A stretch of DNA of 64,000 bases from Dolomedes plantarius (lineage: Eukaryota; Arthropoda; Arachnida; Araneae; Dolomedidae). Positions 33,086 to 46,079 of this stretch are shown here, one piece after another. The notes below the pieces were generated by a model. The model saw only the letters and a program-made list of their open reading frames with translations, made no database searches and was not told the DNA's origin. The first letter of the stretch is position 1, and every line of letters begins with the position of its first letter. The stretch lies in NCBI GenBank assembly GCA_907164885.2, contig OU015490.1, positions 238,736,702-238,800,701 on the forward strand, written 5' to 3'. The position numbers and the translations under genes were made by a program.

Positions 33086-35900
33086 TATATAAGACAAACA
33101 TTGTACTGGATAGATCAGAGAGCTTTAGAAACGTTTTGATCATCTCTTGCTCCACGAAGGTTAAACTGACCGAATTCTGCAGTTTGAAGACCGGAAAGAT
33201 AGGGTGCCTAACGCATTATAAGTTTAACTTTCTAAGGTACAAACATCTGAGTAATAAAAAAAATACCAATACTAAACGAACCTTAATCTTCAAGCCAAAT
33301 GCGAACGGTTATATTGGATTGGAATCTGCATACTTAGTCTTCCAGGTCGAAAGAACTATCTTGAAAAAGAAGCCATTGGGATTTCCAGTCAAAAGAAACT
33401 TACCAACACCGAAATGAATTTGTTTAAAATCACATTAGCAGTCTTTGTTTAACGCTAGCAACCTCGCAAAATCTTAATGATTATTGTGCTTTCGGAAAGG
33501 AAGCATGATGGAATCACACTTATATGACAACAATACCCACCGAAATACTGATACAGCTGATAGAACTAAAAGAATTGGAATGGTTAAAATAAGGTAAAGC
33601 AGAAAAATTCTTAATGGACTACAAAACTTTAAGAACAAGCAGTGCTTAGTTGTATTGTTCAAGATTTCATGGCAGGGAGTACCTGCTTTTAAAAAAAGAA
33701 GCAATTAATTTATATAGCTTGTGTTCAAAGACTCTTACCCTCATGTTATCTCTGACATTATCGGGTAAGTAGATTGGAAGGAGGTCTTGAGAAGTAGTTA
33801 AATCCGCAATTAGTATCAATCTAAAGAACTGCTTGGGGTGATTGTTGGCCCAACTTTTTTACGAGAATGCATTGCACCATATTAGATATTACAGTGATTC
33901 TGAATCCATCTGTTGTATACTGCTAATAATTTTATATAGTTAATCAGTCCTGTTTCTTCATCAATTTCTTTCGTAAGCATTTCAAAATTTACATATGAAT
34001 GTGAGAATTATTGTCCTACAGTAAGGAATATTTATGTCGAGTAGGCTGATTTTGGTTTACTGAATCAAGTGTTCTTTTAGACTGTTTCTTTGATCAACAG
34101 CTCTTTGTCGTAATTTTCAAAACTAGCATAAAAATGCAATATCATATCACATCCCACAGCAGAAAAATTGACACAAGTCAAAAAATGGCAGTTTTTAGTT
34201 TTCGGTTGAAAAATATGTATGATGTGCCCCATCGTACACGAAAAGCGACACATCTCTATCTCGCAATTTGTCCACCTAAGGGCAGTTGTATCAGTTTCAT
34301 TGTAATGCTAGTTCAAGCTGTACAGTGTTATTTAAGTTGATTTTTCTCAAATGCTGCATTTTTGAGTTGTGTCACTTTTCTTGTCGGAGTGCGATATGTT
34401 ATCAGCACAATGTACCAATAAGAGCAAAGTTATATTAAAATCTTTGAACACCAAATTATGTGTTGTCGCAAGCACCAGAGTTATTGAAAAGAAAGAACAC
34501 CTGGTTCGCATGTAGAAAAAAAAAATCATTCCGCCTTCTCCTGAAGAATAGTTTACTTAAGCCGAGTTACAAAAATGAGTAAATTATATACCTCGATTTC
34601 GTATATCATGTGCATTAGGCTGAACAAGCAAAATTTTAGTTACACATACAAACGTACGCACTCATTTAAAATAATAATAAACGCAACCATTTTTCTCAAA
34701 ACATGAAATTGAATAATTTTGTAAGCGTCAACAAACCTTAACTCCTTCACTGCAATGTCTGGCAACAACGCAAATGGACTGTCGACCTTGGCACGCATTT
34801 CAAGCAATTTTTGGCTCGCTAATACTCCATTTTTGCCCCAATCAGTCGAGCTGCTAAACGTCTCCCGCTGACAAGCCTCGCTGAATTGATCCCCTGATTG
34901 CTTTGTAATATCTGCACGGTCTTGTAAGCAAGGAAGTATGACGAAAGTTTAAAATGAGTGCCGGCAGTACTAGACAAGTTGAATTTTCGAAACAAACTCT
35001 TCAAATTTTGTCTGAAGCAAGTACATATACAGCATATATTCACATAGTTATTCAAAATGTTACTTAATTCACCAGTTAAACTTTCTTTATCAAGAATCAA
35101 AAGCAAATAACTCTACGCAGAAATGTGACGAGGTTAAAATTCGCGTCTAAGGGTCGTCTTGAATGAGTCACTTATCTATTTAATAATTTCTTTTAAACAG
35201 ATAATACTACGATCTTATGCGAAATTATGACTAGTAAGGACAATTGCTCTACAGTGAAATCCTATTTTTAAAAATTTCCATTGTATTTTGGGGATAATCC
35301 TCCAAACACACCACGAATAACGTTTGCCACTTTATTACGAGATCACTGAATAGGTGAACTATCGTTCATACCTAAAGGGATATTCTTACCCCGGCTATGA
35401 AAACTTGCTACGTTAATTAATTAACAATGTAGGACCCTGATAATTTAAAAACTACTTTCGAAACGAGTTGCAGGTAAAATATCGTCTGTAGCATGTGTAA
35501 ATTTGGAGCAAAAAATCTTCAATGACTTTTGACCAACTAGCAGGACGTAATAAAGTAACTGGAAAGGATATAACCCTAAATTAAAAATGGGTCAAGATCG
35601 ACAAATTTCCTTTTTTAAGAAGAATTAAGAAATAAAATTACCGATTCTTAATATCTTTAAAAATTATAAGTTAGATTTATGTACAATTATCAAATGAAAC
35701 ACAACCTTGCTTTTAAATTAATGAAGCCGTTAATTATTCAAAACTAGTTATAGCTATTAAATTAGTCTATAAAATGGACGTAAAAAGCAAAAAACGTTAA
35801 AGCTGTAACGTTTATCTAACTAACGTAACTTAATTAACAACAATGTTAATTAAGTTACAACAAGGCATATATGGAGGCAAGGCAGGTCCATATAGGCTAG
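33086..35900. other. Intergenic, no supported gene
   Basis: A 131-codon plus-strand frame (33022-33417) begins inside the Tc1-C end and has no recognisable domain; frames at 33474-33704 minus and 34819-35106 minus are likewise unconvincing. No repeats noticed. Confidence 0.4.
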
Positions 35901-35904
35901 CGGT

Positions 35905-36182
35905 CTAAGGGGTTCAGCTTCGGTTTATAATGGCACCACAAGGGTTGGAGTCCGATTTAACCAGGTGAAACATCAATTTTGACCGAAAACCCTCAGGGGC
36001 GACACCTGGGGGATCGTACCCTTTTCCACCCTCACTGACCTTCATAGAGGGACTTTCCGGTCTACGGATATAACCTGCCCATATCCGGCATAGACACGGA
36101 GGTATTGAATGGCGCTTGTCGGGATTCGATTCGAGCAACCTTAGTATCGAAAGTCGACGCTCTACCATTAGGTTACCTCAAG
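35905..36182 (-). mobile_element. tRNA-derived SINE, reverse orientation
   Basis: On the minus strand the head has GAGGTAACCTAATGGTAGAGCG (box A-like) and a box B-like GAATCGAATCCC about 36 bases on, then a GC-rich body with no gene match. It stands out from AT-rich surroundings. The 3' end is approximate. Confidence 0.6.
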
Positions 36183-36617
36183 CCAACTAAATTTGTTGAT
36201 TCTTTTAATGGGAGCTTCGTATAGGAGAACCAGCATCACCCCCTGGTGCCACCTGAGTTTAGAAAGTACACCTCCTATCCCAGGGGCGGCGCCTAAACAA
36301 AAATTTTCTGATACTGCAATTTACAGTCGCATAATCAGCTTTCTTTAGCGTTTTTCCAAAACGTTCATAAATACGTATCTCAGAACAGAGATCATGTATT
36401 TCTTGCTCCTTTGCAGTCACGATATTTTCCCATCATACATGCTGCAACATGATCTGAGAGAAGGAAACTTTTGAAAAAAAGTCTTCCTGCCCTGTTTATG
36501 ATATTTCATTCGTTCTGTTAACCTGGTTTCTTTACCAGGAAATTGTATCATTCATAAATTTTTACACCCATAAATTCGAAACCTAAATCTAGGTAAAATA
36601 CTGGAACATTTAATAGT
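36183..36617. other. Intergenic, possible hAT-end fragment
   Basis: CCCAGGGGCGGCGCC near 36278 resembles a hAT terminus, but no partner end was found. No gene. Confidence 0.3.
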
Positions 36618-36618
36618 T

Positions 36619-36649
<31 letters not shown>
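36618..36649. repeat. (TA)n microsatellite
   Basis: TA run with one CA interruption, immediately before a SINE. Confidence 0.95.
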
Positions 36650-36817
36650 GCCGGAAGATGGCAGAATGGCTAGGGAGCTGGCATTCGGTACCAGAGTCTG
36701 TGGTTCGAATCCCACTCATGGCATGGACGTTTGTAGTTTGTAGTCATTCGAAATCGGCTGTCAGCAGTAGATCCCGGTCAAACGAGGCCTCGTGTAGCAA
36801 AAGTTGACTGCAGTGCT
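36650..36817 (+). mobile_element. tRNA-derived SINE with good box A and box B
   Basis: Head ATGGCAGAATGGCTAGG (box A-like) and GGTTCGAATCCCAC (box B), spacing as in a tRNA. The body continues CATGGCATGGACG..., AAATCGGCTGTCAGC and CTCGTGTAGCAAAAG. It shares this body with the copies at 20660 and 37091. It is not a functional tRNA gene because the 3' half does not fold back to an acceptor stem. Confidence 0.8.
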
Positions 36818-37090
36818 CCAAATATATATGTCGTCATTCAAATATGTATGTACCAGGGAAGAAACCTTTGAAAAATTCAAGCTGATTCTGGGAGTAAAAT
36901 GTACCTCTTTTCAGTTTAATATAAACTTAAGGTCAAATATGAGGGGGATTATTAAGGTCAAATATGCAGAGAAAATTGTTAAATAACCCAGCCGTGTGTT
37001 CTACCGGGAGATATTGGGATTATCGCTTTGTCTAGAACGTCATCTAAACATAGGTCTGGAATTCTTAAATATGTAAATTAAAGATTAAAA

Positions 37091-37265
37091 TGACGGACTA
37101 CAGATGAGAGTCTAAGACTCAGGGTTTAGGTACCGATGTATAAGGTTTCTAGTCACGCTATTGGCAAAGGTATTTGCCATCATTTGAAATCGGATTTAAA
37201 CTGAAGGACCTACCTAATCTCTAACGCCCTGTGTGACAAAAAAACGAAAAGACCGTAATTCTCGA
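37091..37265 (+). mobile_element. Diverged copy of the same SINE
   Basis: Segments TTTGAAATCGGATTTAAACTG, AGGACCT, CTAATCTCTAACGCCC and GTGTGACAAAAAAACG follow the order of the 20660 and 36650 copies with many substitutions. An old copy. Confidence 0.5.
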
Positions 37266-37636
37266 AAAACCAACCTCACACGTACGCGAAAGTAGATTAG
37301 TCACTGGCTAACAAGATGTTCAAAATACATGTTCAGAGAATAGTTTTTAATTTAATGATGTTTATGGTTTAACTCTAAAAAAATTGCAATACATTGGAAT
37401 TTGGTTAGTATAGCAAGTGATTATTTTCATCTCTGATACTTCATATGGAAAATAATATTTTCTTTTTTTCTCATTCCAGTATTAGTGTTGTCATTTGACA
37501 ATTCAATACAATCCTTATGAGAAAGAATGTCTTATGTGGAAGACATTTTTAAGAAAAAAAATTCAGGTAGTCTCTTCTAACGAAACTACCGCGGTATATT
37601 AACGCAGGATTATTTATTGTTGCTTACCTCTTTTGT

Positions 37637-37709
37637 ATGTATATATGTATGTATGTGTTATGTATATATGTATCTATATATATGTACGCATGTATATATA
37701 TATATATAT
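37637..37709. repeat. (TATG)n/(TA)n microsatellite
   Basis: Runs of TATGTATATATG-type sequence ending in a 20-base TA run. Confidence 0.9.
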
Positions 37710-38831
37710 GTCAAAATTTTGACGCATTTTTTTACTTTTCTGTTTAACTGTTTGCTGTTTGTCCAAGCAATACAGACTGGGTTTGGCACGCTACTAAAAT
37801 TATAACTCTTGAGGTACGGACGGACGGTTCTAGCGCCTGAAATTTTGCTTTCCGGAGGACCGTTATGGAGGAACGTAATTATACGTTAAAATGTGTTTTG
37901 TGCTTATGTATAATGAGATAAAAATCAAAGTTAGTTATTAAAGTAAAAAAATAAGTGAGCCACTTTCATGTTTTTTACAGTTATTTTAATCATTTGTATT
38001 TTGTCAAAAATTCCATTTTTCTAGAAATATTCATAATTTTTTTCAAATGCATCGAATTTCATCTGAAGGAAACAAATTTTATTTTTAATTTCATTATTTT
38101 TGCCAATTTTATCAACTACTTTATTAGCGGACTGTATTTGCTCTTATTAAATATAGTACCATTGTGCTTGATAAAAGACAACTAAAGAAAAACACTTGTA
38201 AGTGAATAGCGCAATTAAATTAAAGCTTGATATAAACGCTTACGTGTTACTAAGAAACTTTTGTTAATTATGCTTAAAAAATATTTATTTCATTAAATTA
38301 AATATCATTCAAGGTCTATTCGATGTTACATAAGTTACTTTCATTACATCTGACAGCTTTAGATAACAATTTAACATAAAAAAATCTGTCGGTCTCTAAA
38401 GTCTAATACAATAGCGATTCAGTGGAGAACGATCGTTATAATGGATAATACAATAAACGACCTTAAACTGGAGATTTGTTTTTAAAGGTAGCAGATTAAC
38501 AGCAACATTAACTGTTCGTAAAAAGAAATATCACTTGGGAAGAATTCGCGTTAATATTGTATAATTTGACAATAACGATTTATATCTGACGACCTTGATT
38601 AATGGTGTTGAAACACCACACTAACAAATCAAAAGATTATTTGAAAAATGATTTGATCAATTTTCGACACCGATTCTTGTGAAAATTGAATCGGTGACAT
38701 TACAATCTGGATATCATTCATCAGTTTGTATTTGAGTGTTATACAAGGCTCCACAGCCAAAAAAAAAAACTCGCTCGTAAAATGTTTAGAATTTAAAACA
38801 CTGCTTCAGGTGATCTCGCTGATTTTAAAAC
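37710..38831. other. Intergenic, nothing recognised
   Basis: AT-rich; a 76-codon Phe/Ile-rich frame (37955-38185) is best explained by base composition. Confidence 0.45.
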
Positions 38832-38935
38832 ATCATATTAATCTAAGGACAGTTTAGATCATATTAATCTAAGAATAGTTTAGATCATATTAATTTAAGA
38901 ATAGTTTAGATCATATTTATCTAATAATAGTTTTT
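38832..38935. repeat. 26-bp tandem repeat, four copies
   Basis: ATCATATTAATCTAAGGACAGTTTAG and variants repeat head to tail. Confidence 0.85.
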
Positions 38936-39725
38936 CAGTGTTATTTTATATGGTATGCAATCCTATATTTAATCGTGTCATGTGTTCCGCTTGAATTGCT
39001 TTTCATTGACGGGTAATTTGACTGACGAGTGGTGATGATGAGTAAATGCGCAACATAAATTTCGTCCTCAGGAAAAATTTAGGTTTCACATATACAATAG
39101 CTAGAGTACGTAAATTTCGCATAAAAAATATCGAAATTTTGAAAAAAGAAAAATTTACAGTATATAAAATTTTACCTTTATTGGCAAAAAAATATTTATA
39201 AACTCAAAAATTTCGCATTTATTTAAAAAAATCACAATTATGCTTACTTGGTTAGGTAAGAATCAAAATTCTTAGTTCAAAGCTAACATTTTACAAGTCT
39301 CCAAATTCTCTTTCTTAAGGCTTTAGCAATAAGTAATAAGCATATTTTGAGAGTGAGATCTCATTTAAAGACCGTTAAGCAATTATGTTAATAAACTATT
39401 ACTATTATTACCTAATTTCGCTTAAAAAGCCGTTTATTACCCAGTTTTCGCCGAAAAGCAGTAAAAAAAATAATTTTTGCATTCATTCGCTCCTATCGGC
39501 AAATTTCGCATTTATTCGCATCTATTTCGTAAATACGAAAATTACGTATCCCTAACAATAGCGTTACGACCCGTGTATTCGGTGAGTATATCATGCTGAA
39601 TAGCATTTAAGAAGAGAAAAATATCGGTTGCAGATCAACCGTTGTATTTTTCATTTAGTATACCCTCGTATAAAGCCATAAAGCATGAATTTTTTGTCGT
39701 CTAAGTTCAATTTAAATATATCCTT

Positions 39726-39905
39726 AAGGCCTATTCCCACTGTGCTTTGCGTTATGTTACTACGTTGGGCAAAAGATTGTTGACATGACCTATGATTGGT
39801 TTGAGGCATCACGTGGTCAACGAACTCAGTTATGTGATAGGTTGAAATTTTTAACGCTGACTCTACGTAACGCTTCGGATTCAGTGTGAACAACCGGTTG
39901 CACTT
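39726..39905. mobile_element. Possible PIF-like or palindromic MITE, degenerate
   Basis: The left part GGCCTATTCCCACTGTG...GCGTTATGTTACTACG and the complement of the right part (TTGTTCACACTGAATCC...GCGTTACGTAGA) align imperfectly. A TTA precedes the left end, but no matching right TTA was found. Reminiscent of the palindromic element at 7219 in end style only. Confidence 0.35.
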
Positions 39906-40352
39906 CAGTGACTTAGATATTTTCTAGCTATCACACACACGTGAGAATCCCAAACCACGCTATAACTGATTGCGTCACCGGTCATGCTTAACTTCACAGA
40001 GATAAAATATCGAAGATGTCTTTCTTGGGAGAAATCTGTAAAGGTTTATTTGCCGAATAAGGCTTGGTTATTGATTCTGAAAATACTTCTTTGCTCCACT
40101 GGGCCATTCTTTTTACCTTCCTTAAAAAACCTCATACTTCAAGCATAAGCTTCATTACAAACAGATGGACGATGGATTGAGGACTTCTGCAACTTTTGAA
40201 TTCTAATCTACTCCACCACATTCTAAACATAAAGTTTGTAAAGTTTCGTTACCACAAAAAGTTTCTTAATATTTGGTAGAAACAACCCCCTGTTCTTTTC
40301 CATGCAGTTTTGCTTGAGCTACTAGTCATCAAAACTTACTTGATTTTCAATC
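39906..40352. other. Intergenic, nothing recognised
   Basis: No feature supported. Confidence 0.4.
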
Positions 40353-40353
40353 A

Positions 40354-41109
40354 TCTATATATATTAAACAGTTCCGTACTGACTGACTGACTGTTTGACT
40401 GACAGATAACGCACAGACCAAACCGCTGGACCTAAAGGGCTGAAATTTTGCATGGCGATTCTTCTTATAGTGTAGGGGTGCACTAAAAAATATTTTTGAA
40501 AAATTCTTCTCAGATTTTTTAAAATTAAATTTTTAAGCTGTTTTTGTAACTATTTTTAAGTTTGCCTTTAAAATAAATTATATGAGGGTTATAAAATTTA
40601 TATCACGAGAAAGATCATACGGATTCCTTTAAAATGAAATCTTCTTAGAATCTTTACCTCCATTTTCTCATTTTTAGTGATTTTTTAAAGATTAATGTTT
40701 AGAATTTAATTTATTAAATGCTGATCACGTGGTTTCTTTTCTTTTGTGATACTTTAAACTAATTTTGAGTCACGTGCATAACAAAGAAATAAATTGACAA
40801 AAAACTATTTTTTTCTTTCTAATGCGGCAGACGATTGGACATTATCCAAAAAAAAAAAAAATACTAAATTACAGTAAAAAAATATTCCTCAAACTGTACT
40901 ATATTAAATGTACTATATTAACAACTGTTTCCTTTAGTATGTTCTATTAGATTTAATTTGAATATTTTCTTCTACATTATTTTAACTATAAAAATATCCG
41001 TTGTTTTATAAATATATTCTTTTGGGTTTTTTGACATTAATTGCATACATTGACCGTTGTATTTAATTTGAATGTACTCCGTATAGCGAAGCACGGGTAT
41101 TGAGCTAGT
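40354..41109 (+). mobile_element. Non-autonomous Helitron-like element
   Basis: Starts TCTATATATATTAAA directly after a host A and ends ...GCACGGGTATTGAGCTAGT directly before a host T, fitting the Helitron rules of 5'-TC, 3'-CTRR-type terminus (here CTAGT) and insertion between A and T without target duplication. A small CCGT...ACGG stem lies about 10 bases before the 3' end. Near the 5' end is a run of GACTGACT repeats and CGCTGGACCTAAAGGGCTG. No Rep/helicase is encoded in the 756 bases. A second copy of its 3' end lies at 5485-5559. Confidence 0.75.
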
Positions 41110-41110
41110 T

Positions 41111-41777
41111 CAAAAATGAAAGGGAAACATGGAAAAATAAATAATTCAGCTATCTGATCAAATTTAGATATAACATATACATTTTTGAGATATTTTTGTC
41201 TCTTACGGTTTTTGTCATCTGTCAGAATACACAATTTCTCTAGTAAAAAAAAATTGTTTCACGTGATAAAAAACAGTATGTTTTTCCCATTACGATGATT
41301 AACTAACTAACTTTTGTGCACTCTTTGCATTCTCATTCATGCATTATAAATGACTCACACTTGCCGTATTATACTCTTTATGTACAAACACGTCAGGGTG
41401 TGTCCGTAGGAAAGATAAGAAATCCAAGAGCTTATTTTTTATTGATACTTTACCATTTTAATTAATTAGAGTAGATTCAGGCATTCTCAAGGATATTTTC
41501 TTTTCCCGTCGGAAGCAGAATTGATATATGATATAATCTCCCACCCTTCCACTATTTTGTTCGGCCGCAAGGCAAATATCTCATTATCTGTGAAATGATT
41601 CATTGAAATGTAATAGCGGTATCAGCTAAGATTTAAAAAAAAAATCAGTAACTTCAATTTTTAACTCAAAAATTTATGACGTTTCTCGCTAGAAAAAAGT
41701 AAGTTAAAAACATAGAACAAAGTACCCCGAAACGAGTAATTTATTCACTATAGACACATTCACAAGCATTAAAAAGA
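41111..41777. other. Intergenic, nothing recognised
   Basis: AT-rich, no gene. Confidence 0.45.
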
Positions 41778-42052
<275 letters not shown>

Positions 42053-42221
42053 CTATCAAAATTTTAAAATTCTATAGTTATATGCATGATGCAGCCTAGA
42101 AACTAATACCCAAAGAACAAAAATAAAAACACGGGTGAATTAACACCCAAAAGATAAAAACATAGGTGAATGGCTGCTTTAGCGCATGGCCACGAATACT
42201 ATTTGTTTGTTTTTGTCACGT

Positions 42222-42254
<33 letters not shown>
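42222..42254. repeat. (TA)n microsatellite
   Basis: About 33 bases of TA. Confidence 0.95.
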
Positions 42255-42256
<2 letters not shown>

Positions 42257-42877
42257 GCATTAAGAAAAGCGTACATCAGTTAATAATAAGGCATCTCACC
42301 TTAACCACAAGCATTAAAACTTCTTAGAATCCTTTAAACTTCTTAGAATCAGCATTACTTCACTAAATCATATTGTTTACTATAGCATCCGCATTTTAAG
42401 AAATAGAAGACCTGTCTAGACATCTTACCACTAAAGCTGCGACGCTTTCTATCATGAGTTCGTGACAACTGCTCATTTATGTGTCCGTACCCAAGACTTT
42501 CCTTAACCAACACAATACCTCTCAGAGAACTTCCAGTCTCCTGTAATCAATATGCCCGTATTGCAAAAAGACTCGATGATTGCCAAATGTCTTCTACACG
42601 CATGGGATTACCACCGTGAAAATTCCCTACGGATGACCAACTAGTTCAGTCTTGATTACTAATCAGTGACATCGCTGTTCACACGAATAAAAAATATACC
42701 TAGCTATAATCGACTATAAATGTTTCAAGAGCAGTTCTAGATGAGAAGTAGCAATATTTACGAACACAAAGGTGGTTCACACTTTCAAGTGGTATTAAAT
42801 GAAGCTTTGCTACGCTGCTTTCTAATTTATGTAAAGTCGTGACAGTGTTAGAGATAAAGTATAATAAAATTGTCGTT
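42255..42877. other. Intergenic, nothing recognised
   Basis: No coding region or repeat was noticed. Confidence 0.45.
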
Positions 42878-42879
42878 TA

Positions 42880-43902
42880 CAGTAAGACGTCGAGAAAGGA
42901 TAAATTTTTCTAGTGCAATCAAACATCCTATACTGCGATTAATTCGTACCGCGTTATATCGAAACTGCGTTTTAAGAAACTCGGAATTAGTGTAAATCAA
43001 ATTGATTCGTACCGTGTTACATCGAAACTGCGTTTTAAGAAACTCAGAATTAGTGTAAATCAGATTGATTCGTACCGCGTTAAATGGAAACCACGTTTTA
43101 AGAAACTCATAATTAGTGTAAATCAGACGGACTTTACCGCGTTATCAGCACTCAAATTTAGCAATTATATATATCGTATATAATATCGTATTAAGAAACT
43201 CAGAATTAGTGTAAATCTGATTGATTCCTACCACGTTTTAAGAAACTCATAATCAGAGTAAATCAGATTGATTCGTACCGCGTTATATCAAAACTGCGTT
43301 TTAAGAAACTCGGAATTAGTGTAAATCAAATTGAATCGTACCGCGTTATATCGAAACTGCGTTTTAAGAAACTCAGAATTAGTGTAAATCAGATTGATTC
43401 GTACCGCGTTAAATGGAAACCACGTTTTAAAAAACTCAGAATTAGTGTAAATCAGATTGATTCGTACCGCGTTAAATGGAAACCACGTTTTAAGAAACTC
43501 AGAATCAGTGTAAATCAGACGGACTTTACCGCGTTATCAGCATTCAAATTTAGCAGAAACAGAATAATTCGTACCGCGTTGTACCGAAACTGCGTTAAGT
43601 GAAACTCAGAAATAAGACCATATATGCATATAAATCAAGCTGATTCGTTCTTTGTTATGCTAGGCGTTTGGTGATGTACGTGCATGAATAAAAGAGAGAA
43701 ATTCCCCATTTATTTCACCCGTTAAAGTTTAATACAAAATTTTATGCTGCAAGGAAACTGTTTAAGTTAATTGAGTTGTTAGTTAAAGAAATAACGTTAT
43801 AAGCCTGCCGCGTTGTATGGACACCGCGTTCCGCTTACAGCAGGGCCGTCGCAATTTTTGCTCTGCGTTATGAGAGTACCGCGTTATAAGGAGGGTTTAC
43901 TG
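42880..43902. mobile_element. pogo-like element converted to a 63-bp satellite
   Basis: The right end ACCGCGTTATAAGGAGGGTTTACTG (ending 43902) and the left end CAGTAAGACGTCG share only CAGTAA at the termini; TA flanks both (42878-42879, 43903-43904). The interior from 42942 to about 43640 is a tandem array with ATTCGTACCGCGTTATATCG starting units at 42942, 43005 and 43068 (63-bp steps). A longer stretch (42942-43165, ending TTTAGCA) recurs at about 43331-43555, giving a higher-order step near 390 bp. The repeated motif ACCGCGTTATA is the same as the subterminal sequence of the right end. Confidence 0.7.
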
Positions 43903-43989
43903 TAGAAATATGGCGCAAATTTAGTTAGCTGTTAAAATAAACCACACCTATCTTCCTATCTTACGTTAATACATTTAAACTTGGCTGTA

Positions 43990-44312
43990 CGGGCGCGGTG
44001 GCCCAGTTGATAAAGGCAGCGAGCCACTGATCTGAACGTCCCTGGTTCGATGCCGGTCACTGACAAAATCCCCCGCCGTGCACACTAATGGCGGCTGGTG
44101 CACAAAAAAATCTGTCGTGGCTGCAATGTCCTCCAAGTTCTCCAATTTACTGCTGGAGGTGCGGAGTCAAGTGTACTAGCCTCATCACTTGACTCGAATC
44201 AAAATTACAAGACCGGTTCTTTAGCTGAGTCGTTGTGCTATTCAAACCCTACAGCCTTTATGAACTTGATCTGATATACTGCTGGTCAAGGGGCATAAGC
44301 CACAACAACAAC
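43990..44312 (+). mobile_element. tRNA-derived SINE, full length, (ACA)n tail
   Basis: Head CGCGGTGGCCCAGTTGATAAAGG (box A region) and CTGGTTCGATGCC (box B), then a body with CTAATGGCGGCTGGTGCAC and GCAATGTCCTCCAAGTT. It ends in CAACAACAACA. Target duplication of 13 bases, AAACTTGGCTGTA / AAACTTAGCTGTA, at 43977-43989 and 44313-44325. A second copy is reversed at 60215-60495. Confidence 0.9.
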
Positions 44313-44348
44313 AAACTTAGCTGTATTCCCGGTTGTCGCTTCATTGGA

Positions 44349-44712
44349 GGATCAAATTTTATTTAATAATTGCAGCAAAACCGTTGGTATAATTAAGGCA
44401 GAAACCCTTTGTTAATAGGTAAGGAAACTATTATTGTACTGAAAAGTCACTGAATTTGTTTTTCATTAGTGGTTTTTATGTATAATTAACATCTACAAGA
44501 ACTAAAAGTTGTTTGCAATAAAAAAAGTTGGATGATCAAGTTTTATTTAATAATTACAGCAAAACCGTTGGTATAAGTAGGGCAGAAAGCCTTTGTTAAT
44601 AGTTAAGAAAACTATTACTGTTCTGAAAAGCCACTGAATTTGTTTTTCATTAGTGATTTTTATGTATCCTTAACATCTACAAGTACTAAAAGTTATTTGC
44701 AATAAAAAAGTA
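44349..44712. repeat. Tandem duplication, 185-bp unit
   Basis: GATCAA(A/G)TTTTATTTAATAATT begins at 44349 and 44534; the copies share GCAAAACCGTTGGTATAA, CTTTGTTAATAG, CACTGAATTTGTTTTTCATT and AACATCTACAAG. About ten percent diverged by eye. Confidence 0.88.
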
Positions 44713-45903
44713 TTAGATTTAGAAAAAAAGTCTCTAGAAAGAAATAAGAATATACGATTACTTTCGTTACAATCTAATTTTTTCTACACCGGCAAAATAA
44801 AAACAAACGGAATAACCTTAAAAAAGACACTACAAACTAGCAGCAGTTTTTTATTTCTAGTACAAATCTTTAAACATTATTTTTTTAAACTTCAATTTTG
44901 TTAGTATAATGTAATTGATGTAAATTGCTGAAATGATTTTAAAAATGCTTACATCAGAACTTTTTTTAAACAAATATTTCCAAATTTGCACCTATCTGTC
45001 TCTCAGAGCATTAAAATATTTAAAATTCTTTTTTCACTTTTATTTCACTCGATAAGATCATTTCGCTTTCCTTCGTAAAGAAAAGACTGAATCTCTCGAA
45101 GCATGTAATGTTTTCTTTTTGTTTGTTTTCGAGTTTTGAGTGTTATTTTTTTTCCATCTGTCATTCACAACCCATTATTATACTGAAAAATAAATAATAA
45201 TGTATTTGGAGCATTCAGTTCCTTATCTATCTTGAAAATATATAGTTCAAGTGCAATATATAAACTGTAAAAGATGAAACAAAGTATCATTTGTTTCGAT
45301 AACTAAGGATTCCTATGTCACAATGCTTTCTTTTTATTGTGCAGCTGACAGCAGAGTATCGAAATCCTGGAAACACATGCTTAAAAATTCAGTAGCTCAT
45401 GCTTTAAGTAATAAATATGTAATAAGTACAGTATGAGTAATCACAATGCTGACGATCGAGCATCACGTGACTTGCGTGCTCTCGAGGTTTGCGTGCTAAC
45501 ACTCCCACAATTCAGAATACCCGGTCTGTTAACTCCCATACATGAGCAAATTTATAAATAGTAACTTAGCGTACTCATTAATCCCCAAAACATGTGGCGC
45601 CTGATTCACTGAATGCGCAAACTAAAACTTCACGGCGATATTTACACGAGGGAAAATATACTTTAAAAGTTTGTTTTATTAAAAAAGGTTTCGCATGCTT
45701 TTTTGAACGAACTGTAAATGTAAAAAGCAACTGCATGAATATGTGAAAATAAGCAAATATTTAAAGCTAAATATTTGAAACGCTGAGAACATATCTAAAT
45801 GCATTTTTAGAAATAAATGCTACTATAAAACAGCGAACATAGGGTCGCTCTGTTTATCTTCAATTTTTTCGTTACTCAAATTCATACTTTACAGCTGTTA
45901 TAA
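44713..45903. other. Intergenic, nothing recognised
   Basis: AT-rich, no gene or repeat supported. Confidence 0.45.
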
Positions 45904-46079
45904 CTACGAGGGTCGTTAGATAAGTCCATAAAAAACCCAGAGATAGAATCATTGCAATAAAATTGTCGGCGCTTTCACATTTAGCATACATTAAAGACAC
46001 GTGTTAAATTCTAAGCATATTGGATGCTTAGTCGGTGATTCATAGCCATTTTAGGCGGTGAACTCTTATTACTTGTCCC

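Noticed and set aside
33022..33417. 131-codon open frame after Tc1 element C
   Set aside because: It begins within the transposon end, has no recognisable domain or splice sites, and its composition is that of AT-rich chance frames.
36650..36722. Functional tRNA gene
   Set aside because: Box A and B are good, but the 3' end does not pair into an acceptor stem and the sequence continues into a body shared with two other copies, so it is a SINE.
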